A stretch of 6,018 nt of DNA, taken from assembly GCA_016188105.1 (NCBI GenBank), contig JACPIL010000047.1, positions 1 to 6,018 of the forward strand, in the 5' to 3' direction. Below the pieces are notes generated by a model. The model was not told the origin of the DNA and did no database searches. It was given only the letters and a program-made list of their open reading frames with translations. The first letter of the stretch is position 1; each line of letters starts with the position of its first letter. This document shows positions 1-4,618 of the stretch, in pieces. Position numbers and translations under genes: made by a program. This DNA comes from Candidatus Woesearchaeota archaeon. GTDB taxonomy: Archaea > Nanobdellota > Nanobdellia > Woesearchaeales > GW2011-AR9.

Positions 1-69
1 GGTCTTGACTTTCTTAATGTCTTTCGCGTATAAGTTTGGTACAAGATATGCTTTTGAGTTTATTGCCAT
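1..69 (-). CDS. Transketolase C-terminal subunit, 5' end only (partial)
   Basis: Only the first 23 codons lie in the window; the gene runs off the left edge. The peptide starts MAINSKAYLVPNL and is open to the end. It begins 6 nt after the stop codon of the N-terminal transketolase subunit, the usual order for split transketolases, where this second subunit carries the pyrimidine-binding and C-terminal domains. The identification rests mainly on position, because the visible residues are too few to show a domain. There is only a weak purine-rich stretch (GAGAT, inside the upstream stop region) before the ATG, so translation is probably coupled to the upstream gene. Confidence 0.72.
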   Translation of the reverse strand, partial: MAINSKAYLVPNLYAKDIKKVKT

Positions 70-75
70 TCTAGT

Positions 76-948
76 TCAATCTCTATTCTTCATTATATTT
101 TCACGCCACACTTTCAGTTCTGCTAAAGCAACTTTTGCTTGCTCTGCTGTTGGTGGTTTTCCGTGCCAGAGAAAATCATTCTCCATGAAAGAAACTCCTT
201 TTCCTGGAATGTTGTGAGCGATAATTAAAGTTGGTTTTTCATAAATGGTTGCTGATTCGTTGCAGGCATCAATAATAGCTTGGATATTGTTAGCATTAAT
301 TTCGATCACGTGCCAGTTGAAAGAACGATATTTGTCTGCTAAAGGCTCTAATGGCATGATATCTTCTGTGTTTCCATCTATCTGGATATTATTGCGATCG
401 ATAAAGCCAACTAGATTACGCAATTTATTTTTTCCCGCAAACATGGCTGCTTCCCAAGTCTGTCCTGCTTCTTGTTCGCCATCGCTCATCAAACAGTAAA
501 CGCGATTTTTTTTATTGTCCATCTGAAAAGCATAGGCCATTCCTGCTGCCTGGCTTAATCCAGAACCTAAAGGGCCTGAAGTGGTTTCCAACCCCGGCAA
601 TGCTGCCCGATGTGGATGTCCTTGCAAGCGTGTGCCAAAATGACGCAGCGTTTTCAATTCTTTTCTGGGAAAGTATCCGACATTAGCCATAGTCGAATAG
701 AGAACGGGACAGATATGCCCATTGGAAAGGACAACTCGATCGCGCTCTTCCCAGAAAGGATATTTAGGATTGTGCTTGATAACATTGAAGTAAAGTGCAG
801 TAAAAACGTCAGCCATGCCTAATGGGCCAGCAGTATGCCCGGAACCTGCGGAGACTAAGGCTTCGATTAGGTCCTGCCTGATTTGATTAGCCAGAAGTTT
901 AAGCTGCTTAAGATCAGTTACTTTTTTGATAGGTTTAATAGTTACCAT
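76..948 (-). CDS. Transketolase, N-terminal (ThDP-binding) subunit
   Basis: This is the thiamine-diphosphate-binding half of a split transketolase (290 aa). With the C-terminal subunit encoded next, it should move two-carbon ketol units between sugar phosphates in the cytoplasmic non-oxidative pentose phosphate pathway. Visible family motifs are GSGHTAGPLG (35-44), SNGH (75-78), GHPH (110-113), TSGPLGSGLSQAAGMA (123-138), the ThDP/metal motif SDGEQEAG (155-162) followed by DRNNIQIDG (184-192), and a late GKGVSFME...WHGK segment (249-264). The first glycine of the usual GDG motif is Ser. Length fits stand-alone N-terminal subunits. The start is backed by an AGAGG ribosome site 3 nt upstream and a TATA box (983-990). 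The gene therefore seems to have its own promoter just behind the microprotein gene. Confidence 0.95.
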   Translation of the reverse strand: MVTIKPIKKVTDLKQLKLLANQIRQDLIEALVSAGSGHTAGPLGMADVFTALYFNVIKHNPKYPFWEERDRVVLSNGHICPVLYSTMANVGYFPRKELKTLRHFGTRLQGHPHRAALPGLETTSGPLGSGLSQAAGMAYAFQMDNKKNRVYCLMSDGEQEAGQTWEAAMFAGKNKLRNLVGFIDRNNIQIDGNTEDIMPLEPLADKYRSFNWHVIEINANNIQAIIDACNESATIYEKPTLIIAHNIPGKGVSFMENDFLWHGKPPTAEQAKVALAELKVWRENIMKNRD

Positions 949-951
949 GAG

Positions 952-956
952 CCTCT
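952..956 (-). promoter_or_regulatory. Shine-Dalgarno site of the transketolase N gene
   Basis: AGAGG lies 3 nt before the ATG at 948. The spacing is short, but this is the only purine-rich ribosome site near the start, and it fits a short leader from the TATA box at 983-990. Confidence 0.5.
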
Positions 957-982
957 TTTTAGGTCAAATGAACAAAAAAGAG

Positions 983-990
983 TTAATAAA
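983..990 (-). promoter_or_regulatory. Archaeal-type TATA box for the transketolase genes
   Basis: On the minus strand this reads TTTATTAA, identical to the octamer in front of the VKOR gene. With a start site about 25 nt downstream it gives a leader of roughly 14 nt that contains the AGAGG site. It lies 9 nt beyond the stop codon of the microprotein gene, so the two may be transcribed separately. Confidence 0.5.
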
Positions 991-998
991 TGTTTGTC

Positions 999-1085
999 TT
1001 AACAAAATTCACAGACCTTAGCCTTCTTCATCTTTCCTTTAGAAGATTTCTTTGCTTTTTTTGGAGCTGCTTTCTTTTTAGCCAT
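999..1085 (-). CDS. 28-residue Lys-rich microprotein ending in a CxxC motif
   Basis: This short reading frame encodes 28 residues. It starts MAKKKAAPKKAKK and ends KVCEFC; 12 of 28 residues are Lys, and both Cys sit in the last four positions. Three signals support a real gene: a strong GAGGTG ribosome site 4 nt before the ATG, a palindromic TATA box (TTTATAAA, 1120-1127) at the distance seen for the other SD-led genes here, and its fit between the flanking genes on the same strand. The N-terminal part resembles basic nucleic-acid-binding tails. The terminal CxxC could bind a metal, dimerise the peptide through disulfides or be a substrate of the thiol-redox proteins encoded nearby. I do not recognise a family and function is unknown. 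The alternative is a chance A-rich frame, which the ribosome site argues against. Confidence 0.7.
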   Translation of the reverse strand: MAKKKAAPKKAKKSSKGKMKKAKVCEFC

Positions 1086-1089
1086 ATCA

Positions 1090-1095
1090 CACCTC
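1090..1095 (-). promoter_or_regulatory. Shine-Dalgarno site (GAGGTG) of the microprotein
   Basis: GAGGTG followed by TGAT then ATG. This is a good match to the archaeal anti-SD and the main reason to accept the 28-residue frame. The same hexamer precedes the glutaredoxin-like gene. Confidence 0.65.
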
Positions 1096-1119
1096 TTTTT
1101 TGGAAGGAGGTAATTCCGA

Positions 1120-1127
1120 TTTATAAA
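1120..1127 (-). promoter_or_regulatory. TATA box (TTTATAAA) of the microprotein gene
   Basis: A fully palindromic TTTATAAA, 35-42 nt upstream of the ATG at 1085. That predicts a start site near 1099 and a leader of about 14 nt containing GAGGTG. Being symmetric, it could also fire on the plus strand. A second TATAAAAG lies just upstream on the minus strand (1130-1137), and the two form the imperfect palindrome TATAAAATCTTTTATA (1122-1137). Confidence 0.5.
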
Positions 1128-1138
1128 ATCTTTTATAG

Positions 1139-1224
1139 AGGATTTTGAAAAACAATAAATGAAGAAACTACTTCATTTATGTGCCAATAAAGTCGTTGCT
1201 TTATTGAGCACTATTCAAAATCCT
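1139..1224. other. Structured element: predicted three-way junction (candidate ncRNA or 3'-UTR structure)
   Basis: This 86-nt intergenic stretch folds by eye into a closed three-way junction. Outer stem P1 pairs AGGATTTTGAA (1139-1149) with TTCAAAATCCT (1214-1224), 11 bp without mismatch. P2 pairs ATAAATGAAG (1155-1164) with CTTCATTTAT (1171-1180), 10 bp with a 6-nt loop. P3 pairs GTGCCAATAAAG (1181-1192) with CTTTATTGAGCAC (1199-1211), 12 bp with one bulged A at 1207 and a 6-nt loop TCGTTG. P2 and P3 abut with no linker; the other junction strands are 5 and 2 nt. The fold is possible on either strand. Both flanking genes are minus-strand, so it would sit in the VKOR 3' UTR or in a separate small RNA. 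It matches no tRNA or other RNA class I know. A DNA-level role (cruciform, mobile remnant) is also possible. Confidence 0.6.
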
Positions 1225-1286
1225 TCTTAGAAGGCTCTGGATAAACTCAAAATTTTTTGTAAACTATGGTTATTCAAAGCCTTCTA
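1222..1286. repeat. Overlapping inverted repeats at the VKOR 3' end
   Basis: CCTTCT-T-AGAAGG (1222-1234) is a 13-nt palindrome that overlaps the right arm of the three-way junction. The adjacent TAGAAGGCT (1228-1236) is also a perfect 9-bp complement of AGCCTTCTA at 1278-1286, which lies inside the last codons of the VKOR gene. In a VKOR transcript the two pairings would compete. The 1237-1273 spacer is AT-rich and shows no gene. Confidence 0.4.
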
Positions 1287-1693
1287 TAACCCACGATGGT
1301 GAGAATTAAAGATACCGCTACCAGGACATGGACTACCGTGCAGAAAGGACAAAAAGTGCTCAGTAAAAATTCTATATAGACAAAATAAAAGACCGACAGA
1401 AAACCTCCCGCATTCCATAATAATAATTTTTGAAAGTTCTTTTTGTTTCTTACTGAATTCCAAGACAGTATTCCTAAAACAATAAACCACGCTACGCCGT
1501 AAATAGCAACCGGGACGCCTAGAATTTTAGAATAAATCCCGGAATTTAAAATAGTACAGGAAACAGAAGCGGTTATATCACAGACACTGCCTTCTAAGGA
1601 TGGATTATAATGATTATATACCAAGTATAGGGAAGTTCCTAAGCCAAATACACTTAAAATTAAAAGACTGATGATAAAGTGCTTTTTTTGCAT
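1274..1693 (-). CDS. VKOR-family membrane thiol:quinone oxidoreductase
   Basis: This is a 139-aa protein of the vitamin K epoxide reductase family. Prokaryotic members re-oxidise a DsbA-like partner and pass the electrons to quinone, driving disulfide formation outside the cytoplasm. All four redox cysteines are in place: the loop pair C38 and C46 (in CDITASVSC) and the active-site pair C115-P-F-C118 at the entry of the last helix. The family segment SKILGVPVAIYG (55-66) lies between them. Four membrane helices are visible, at about 6-26, 59-78, 91-111 and 118-136. It is a minimal VKOR domain with no fused thioredoxin domain, and no DsbA-like partner is seen in the window. The start has a TATA box 22-29 nt upstream and no ribosome site, so the mRNA is probably leaderless. 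Confidence 0.93.
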   Translation of the reverse strand: MQKKHFIISLLILSVFGLGTSLYLVYNHYNPSLEGSVCDITASVSCTILNSGIYSKILGVPVAIYGVAWFIVLGILSWNSVRNKKNFQKLLLWNAGGFLSVFYFVYIEFLLSTFCPFCTVVHVLVAVSLILTIVGYRRL

Positions 1694-1714
1694 GATTGCT
1701 AAGAGACCGGATTT

Positions 1715-1722
1715 TTAATAAA
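1715..1722 (-). promoter_or_regulatory. TATA box of the VKOR gene (leaderless promoter)
   Basis: The minus strand reads TTTATTAA, 22-29 nt before the ATG at 1693. No SD-like sequence precedes the ATG, so transcription probably begins at or next to the start codon. Confidence 0.5.
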
Positions 1723-1737
1723 CTTTATCACAAATTA

Positions 1738-1757
1738 CAAAATGGCTTCGCATTTTG
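1738..1757. repeat. 7-bp inverted repeat between the divergent promoters
   Basis: CAAAATG (1738-1744) and CATTTTG (1751-1757) surround a 6-nt GCTTCG centre. It lies between the VKOR and glutaredoxin promoters, in DNA that should not be transcribed from either, so a protein-binding site is more likely than an RNA hairpin. Confidence 0.4.
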
Positions 1758-1759
1758 AA

Positions 1760-1776
1760 CTTTCTCATAGAGAAAG
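1760..1776. promoter_or_regulatory. 17-bp palindrome next to the glutaredoxin promoter (candidate operator)
   Basis: CTTTCTC-ATA-GAGAAAG is a perfect 7-bp inverted repeat with a 3-bp centre. It ends 3 bp before the TATA box at 1780, covering the place where TFB would contact its recognition element. A dimeric regulator bound here could control the glutaredoxin-like gene, and possibly VKOR. The regulator is unknown. Confidence 0.4.
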
Positions 1777-1779
1777 GAA

Positions 1780-1786
1780 TATAAAG
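1780..1786 (+). promoter_or_regulatory. TATA box of the glutaredoxin-like gene
   Basis: TATAAAG, about 35-41 nt before the ATG at 1821. A start site about 25 nt downstream falls near 1805-1808, after the alternative ATG at 1800, and leaves a short leader carrying GAGGTG. Confidence 0.5.
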
Positions 1787-1809
1787 AAAATAAAATTATA
1801 TGTTTCAAA

Positions 1810-1815
1810 GAGGTG
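1810..1815 (+). promoter_or_regulatory. Shine-Dalgarno site (GAGGTG) that sets the glutaredoxin start
   Basis: GAGGTG lies 5 nt before the ATG at 1821. It falls inside the frame that would be read from the upstream ATG at 1800, so it decides in favour of the shorter protein. Confidence 0.7.
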
Positions 1816-1820
1816 CAAAT

Positions 1821-2057
1821 ATGGCAGCAGTTAAAATTTATACAACTCCGACCTGCCCTTGGTGTCACAAAACTAAGGAATGGATGAAGGAAAAGAAAAT
1901 CAAATATACCGAGTACAACGTCGCTAAGGATGAAAAAGCCCGTAAAAGGATGATTGAAAAATCAGGACAGATGGGTGTTCCAGTACTGGAAATTGGAGAA
2001 GAGATAATTGTCGGCTACGATCCTAAAGCGATTGAGAAAGCGCTGAAGAAGAAATAA
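1821..2057 (+). CDS. Glutaredoxin-like protein (YruB/NrdH type)
   Basis: A 78-aa single-domain thioredoxin-fold protein, a cytoplasmic dithiol-disulfide carrier. The active site TCPWC has redox cysteines at 12 and 15 after the first strand (VKIYTTP). The cis-proline motif GVPV (P54) and the following EIIVGYD turn (62-67) complete the glutathione/substrate-side groove. The SGQMGVPV segment (48-55) is typical of the stand-alone YruB-like glutaredoxins of bacteria and archaea. These are often reduced by thioredoxin reductase rather than glutathione. A start at 1800 would add seven residues (MFQRGAN), but the GAGGTG site lies within that extension and nothing precedes 1800, so 1821 is preferred. 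It is divergent from the VKOR gene across a short region with two palindromes, which suggests shared redox control. Its natural partner is not shown. Confidence 0.92.
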   Translation: MAAVKIYTTPTCPWCHKTKEWMKEKKIKYTEYNVAKDEKARKRMIEKSGQMGVPVLEIGEEIIVGYDPKAIEKALKKK

Positions 2058-2065
2058 AGTCATAA

Positions 2066-2095
2066 AAGTGCGAGAAAGCGTCACTTCGAACTTTT
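2066..2095. terminator. Possible bidirectional terminator between convergent genes
   Basis: The 44-nt gap between the convergent glutaredoxin and 63-aa genes contains a hairpin. AAGTGCG (2066-2072) pairs with CGtCACTT (2079-2086), with one bulged T and a 6-nt loop, followed by CTTTT (2091-2095). AAAAG precedes it, so a short U-run follows on both strands. The U-runs are weak. Confidence 0.35.
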
Positions 2096-2101
2096 AATCT
2101 A

Positions 2102-2293
2102 TCAGAAGAACATATCGTCTGGTGCAGTAAGAGTAATCCTTTCATCTTCTGCTATTTGTTCAAGAGGAGAATATTCTGCTCTAAAACCAGGAAGAGTCTC
2201 TTGCTCATCTTCTGGTACAAAATCATACGGAGAATAAGTATCATCCTCCGAGTTATACAAGATTCCTGGACTTGAAATGCTTAATTTTACCAT
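2102..2293 (-). CDS. Small acidic protein of unknown function (63 aa)
   Basis: I do not recognise this protein. It is strongly acidic, with about 15 Asp/Glu against 3 Lys/Arg in 63 residues, clustered in SEDD (15-18), PEDEQE (27-32) and AEDE (48-51). It has no Cys, no signal peptide and no membrane segment, and its Pro/Gly/Tyr content suggests a largely disordered chain. The ATG follows the stop codon of the 112-aa gene after a single nucleotide, and no ribosome site is visible. Translation by re-initiation after the upstream gene is therefore likely, and the two products may work together. Its reality rests on this tight coupling and on filling the gap exactly to the convergent gene; it could be a chance frame. 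Confidence 0.65.
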   Translation of the reverse strand: MVKLSISSPGILYNSEDDTYSPYDFVPEDEQETLPGFRAEYSPLEQIAEDERITLTAPDDMFF

Positions 2294-2294
2294 T

Positions 2295-2633
2295 TTATTG
2301 TTTCTTTGCGTAGTACCTGACTACATTTCCGTATTTATTTCCATATTGTTTTCTGAATTCTGGTTCTTCATCTATGTCAAGGACGCGATAACCTACAACA
2401 TCGTCAATAGATTTTCCTAATACTGCAAGCATGGAACCAGCATTTCTGCGAATCATATATTCATCAGCTACTCCAATAGAGTAAGGACCCCCTATCGGTT
2501 CATACTTCTCTGCTTCTTCCTTAGTCAACTCGCGAAGAGGAGGATAATGCTCTGCGCCCAATCCTTCAGCTACTGTAGCATGATCTACTTTTGGAAGTGT
2601 ACTTTCCTTTATTTTTACCTTTTTGTTAACCAT
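2295..2633 (-). CDS. Conserved-looking protein of unknown function (112 aa)
   Basis: I do not recognise a family. The protein is soluble with mixed charge, has no Cys and no signal peptide or membrane helix. It has a basic N-terminus (MVNKKVKIK), a Gly/Pro-rich middle (YEPIGGPYSIG, 45-55), a helical stretch around 58-70, and a C-terminal part rich in aromatic and charged residues (GYRVLDIDEEPEFRKQYGNKYG). The start has a TATA-like TTTTAAAA 23-30 nt upstream and no ribosome site, as expected for a leaderless gene. It lies 43 nt after the thioredoxin-like gene and could be a separate unit. The next gene is coupled to it with a 1-nt gap. The position beside thiol-redox genes is suggestive, but without Cys it is unlikely to be a thiol enzyme itself. 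Confidence 0.75.
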   Translation of the reverse strand: MVNKKVKIKESTLPKVDHATVAEGLGAEHYPPLRELTKEEAEKYEPIGGPYSIGVADEYMIRRNAGSMLAVLGKSIDDVVGYRVLDIDEEPEFRKQYGNKYGNVVRYYAKKQ

Positions 2634-2655
2634 TTTAATTAAAGGAATCTGTTAT

Positions 2656-2663
2656 TTTTAAAA
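2656..2663 (-). promoter_or_regulatory. TATA-like box for the two unknown small genes
   Basis: Minus strand TTTTAAAA, 23-30 nt before the ATG at 2633, within the 43-nt gap after the thioredoxin-like gene. No SD site follows. It suggests the pair can be transcribed independently of the ccdA operon. Confidence 0.4.
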
Positions 2664-2676
2664 CTTAACAACTTTT

Positions 2677-3795
2677 TTATCCAAAGGTAAAAGCGTGGAA
2701 AGAAAAACCAGATTTAGATGCTTTCAATTTTAAGGTGTGTCGTTCATAACTGCTGTCAACGAGGTTATATAATCTTGGCTCGTTTATTTCAATAAAAGCT
2801 CTTTCTCCATCAAATTCAACGTCTGTTCCAGCTGCCTCTGAAGTGATGTATGAGCCATCAATGAAAACTTCCAGTTCAGCATCGCCATCCATAGCTACGA
2901 TATTTACATCATTGGCAATGTAATTCAATAAAATAGAAGTTCCAACTTCTTTTGCTTCTAAATTATCTTTATTGTTCTTCCAGAGACCATCAAGATAGAT
3001 GACATTAGGTTCAATTGTTTCAGGCAAGCTATAATCAATAGTTTGATCAACCTGCAGGCCTTCTTTATTCCCGATATTTTGTCCTCGATTTAAGGCAAAA
3101 GCATAACCTGCATAGAGTTCGGGAGTGGTAGGTTTGGTAGGGGTCGCGTCGGGAATTGCAGTTGTGCCCATCTCTTCAATATTAACATTAATCTCTGCTA
3201 GAAGTTCCTGGATTTTCAGTTCTGTCTCTTCATATCCTCCCTCACCAATATGGTCATAACGGATGTATCCATCAGCATCAATCAAGTATTTTCTAGGCCA
3301 ATAACGATTACGGAAAGCACTCCAGGTTGCATAATTATTATCTTGCACTATTGGATATTCAATGTCGTATTTTTCTGCTGCCATCCTTACATTCTCTGTA
3401 TCTATCTCAAATTCAAATTCTGGAGTGTGTACGCCGATAATGACTAAGCCTTTGTCTTTGTATTTGTGGTCCCAGGCAACTAAATGTGGCAAGGTACGAA
3501 TGCAATTTATGCAGGAATAAGTCCAGAAATCAATTAAAACTACTTTCCCTCGGAAATCCTTAATTTGTACTCCTTCTTCTGTATAGATGTAACCAGTTAT
3601 TCCGGTTAATTCTGGAGCCAATTGATATTTTCCATCTTTTAGCAATGGTTGAGTTTGTTCTATAGCTTGGGCTTCATTTTGAATAAAATCTTCTCCAATC
3701 TTTGAAGTTGGCTTTACTTTGGTCGATTCAAAATAATAAATCGCTCCAATAATAAGGATTGCCAGAACGATCAAAATAAGGGTTTGCTTTTTCAT
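2677..3795 (-). CDS. Membrane-anchored thioredoxin-like protein with DipZ-type C-terminal domain
   Basis: A 372-aa protein that should take electrons from CcdA and reduce disulfides outside the membrane. In order: a cytoplasmic MKK, one membrane anchor (5-22), a spacer, a TlpA/DipZ thioredoxin domain (about 64-203), a Pro/Thr linker (214-225) and a beta-rich C-terminal domain (226-372) like the carbohydrate-binding-like domain that ends DipZ proteins. The active site is WTYSCINC (C95, C98), the DipZ signature, with GVHTPEFEFE after the next strand and a cis-proline in RYWPRKYLID (P167). The C-terminal hallmarks are TPELYAGYA (224-232), the LDGLW segment and a final HAFTFG. The ATG overlaps the ccdA stop as ATGA. 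An in-frame ATG at 3858 would add 21 residues read from inside ccdA and spoil the signal anchor, so it is rejected. Together the two genes equal a split DipZ. Confidence 0.92.
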   Translation of the reverse strand: MKKQTLILIVLAILIIGAIYYFESTKVKPTSKIGEDFIQNEAQAIEQTQPLLKDGKYQLAPELTGITGYIYTEEGVQIKDFRGKVVLIDFWTYSCINCIRTLPHLVAWDHKYKDKGLVIIGVHTPEFEFEIDTENVRMAAEKYDIEYPIVQDNNYATWSAFRNRYWPRKYLIDADGYIRYDHIGEGGYEETELKIQELLAEINVNIEEMGTTAIPDATPTKPTTPELYAGYAFALNRGQNIGNKEGLQVDQTIDYSLPETIEPNVIYLDGLWKNNKDNLEAKEVGTSILLNYIANDVNIVAMDGDAELEVFIDGSYITSEAAGTDVEFDGERAFIEINEPRLYNLVDSSYERHTLKLKASKSGFSFHAFTFG

Positions 3796-4532
3796 TTCTT
3801 CTGCACTCCGACGGAGGCAAGATACGATAGGAAAGCGGGAATGAGGGGAAGAACGCAAGGACTAAGGAAAGAAACAAATCCAGCTAAAAAAGCAACACCT
3901 ACGTTTAATGAACCTGAACCTACTGTTCCGAGATTAAGCGAAGTTAAAAAAGTTGTTGCAAAGGCCAGATTAGCAACCCGGCTGAGCTGGTTGACAAAAA
4001 CTAAAATGCCCAACAAAATAAGAATGATACCAAAAATATATTTGAAATAGGTAATCACTTTTTCTGACTTTTCGATAATTTTCTGAGCTTGATTGGTGAA
4101 TAAGCCAACTAAGAGGAAAGGAATTCCTAAACCTAGTGAATATGCTAACATCAGCAAAAAAGCAGTTCCTGGTTGGGTAACTGCTAAACTTAGAACGGCT
4201 CCGAGAACTGCGCCGACGCAAGGAGTCCAGCCAACGGCGAAGGCTGCACCAAAGATAAATGAAGTAAGATACATGGAATTGAATTTTCTTTTTACAGTAA
4301 GTTTGTGTTCCTGCTCTAAGAAAGGGATTCTTATGAGTCCTAAAAGATAAATTCCGAAGAGAATGATGATTATTCCACCGATCCTTCCCAGCCAGACCTG
4401 TACGCTACTGGCAACTGAGGATAAAACGCTTTGTAGCAATACACCAACTAAGGAGAAGATTACTGAAAAGCCTAGCACGAAAAAAAGGCTGGCAATAAAG
4501 ATACGCCAATTTCTTGGGGATGCTGGGTTCAT
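3792..4532 (-). CDS. CcdA-family transmembrane electron carrier, apparently circularly permuted
   Basis: A 246-aa polytopic protein of the CcdA/DsbD-beta family, which passes electrons from cytoplasmic thioredoxin across the membrane. Both signature cysteines are present but in swapped order: VGWTPCVG (C105), normally in helix 4, comes first, and VSFLSPCVLPLIPAFLSYL (C225), normally helix 1, is at the C-terminus. The protein starts at what is normally the helix 1-2 loop (MNPASPRNWR) and runs on through the helix 2 sequence (FVLGFSVIF). Helices are at about 11-34, 50-69, 90-116, 122-145, 161-181 and 211-238. The frame cannot be extended: a TGA lies 21 nt before the ATG and a TATA box sits 23-31 nt upstream. 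Basic loops at 78-83 and 150-164 plus basic ends suggest both termini are cytoplasmic. The gene overlaps its thioredoxin-like partner by ATGA. Family membership is very sure; the permutation is an inference from motif order. Confidence 0.92.
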   Translation of the reverse strand: MNPASPRNWRIFIASLFFVLGFSVIFSLVGVLLQSVLSSVASSVQVWLGRIGGIIIILFGIYLLGLIRIPFLEQEHKLTVKRKFNSMYLTSFIFGAAFAVGWTPCVGAVLGAVLSLAVTQPGTAFLLMLAYSLGLGIPFLLVGLFTNQAQKIIEKSEKVITYFKYIFGIILILLGILVFVNQLSRVANLAFATTFLTSLNLGTVGSGSLNVGVAFLAGFVSFLSPCVLPLIPAFLSYLASVGVQKK

Positions 4533-4554
4533 AGCGTGAGTTAAATTTTCTCAG

Positions 4555-4563
4555 TTATATAAA
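4555..4563 (-). promoter_or_regulatory. TATA box of the ccdA operon (leaderless promoter)
   Basis: Minus strand TTTATATAA, 23-31 nt before the ATG at 4532, with no SD site between. It supports this ATG as the true start, and therefore the absence of an N-terminal helix 1. Confidence 0.6.
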
Positions 4564-4591
4564 GATTTGCTGAAAAAACAAGGAAAAATAG

Positions 4592-4599
4592 TTAAATAA
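4592..4599 (+). promoter_or_regulatory. TATA-like box of the Mqo-like gene
   Basis: TTAAATAA, 20-27 nt before the ATG at 4619 and preceded by a purine-rich GGAAAAATA that could serve as the TFB recognition element. No SD site is present. The stronger TATATAAAG at 4556-4564 could instead give a leader of about 35 nt; the leaderless choice follows the pattern of the other SD-less genes. Confidence 0.4.
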
Positions 4600-4618
4600 T
4601 TCCTTATCACTTCTAACT

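Noticed and set aside
1139..1224. tRNA, integron attC site or rho-independent terminator
   Set aside because: There is no anticodon or T-loop sequence and only two inner hairpins, no attC core sites, and the three-branch shape with little U-run does not fit a simple terminator.
1159..1230. 23-codon plus-strand frame beginning MKKLLHL
   Set aside because: It has no ribosome site, and its sequence is explained by the arms of the three-way junction.
1800..1820. Upstream ATG at 1800 for the glutaredoxin-like gene
   Set aside because: The GAGGTG site lies inside this extension, no ribosome site precedes 1800, and the TATA box predicts a transcript starting after it.
3796..3858. N-terminal extension of the thioredoxin-like protein to an ATG at 3858
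   Set aside because: The extension is read from inside ccdA, is Arg/Ser-rich and would bury the membrane anchor. The ATGA overlap at 3792-3795 is a better start.
4093..4350. Plus-strand and alternative minus-strand frames inside ccdA, the transketolase gene, the thioredoxin-like gene and the Mqo-like gene
   Set aside because: They are antisense or out-of-frame shadows with low-complexity products and no start signals.
3792..4532. CcdA as a frameshifted or truncated pseudogene
   Set aside because: All six helices and both Cys motifs are intact in one frame, and the promoter and overlap with the partner gene are well formed. Order, not content, is unusual.
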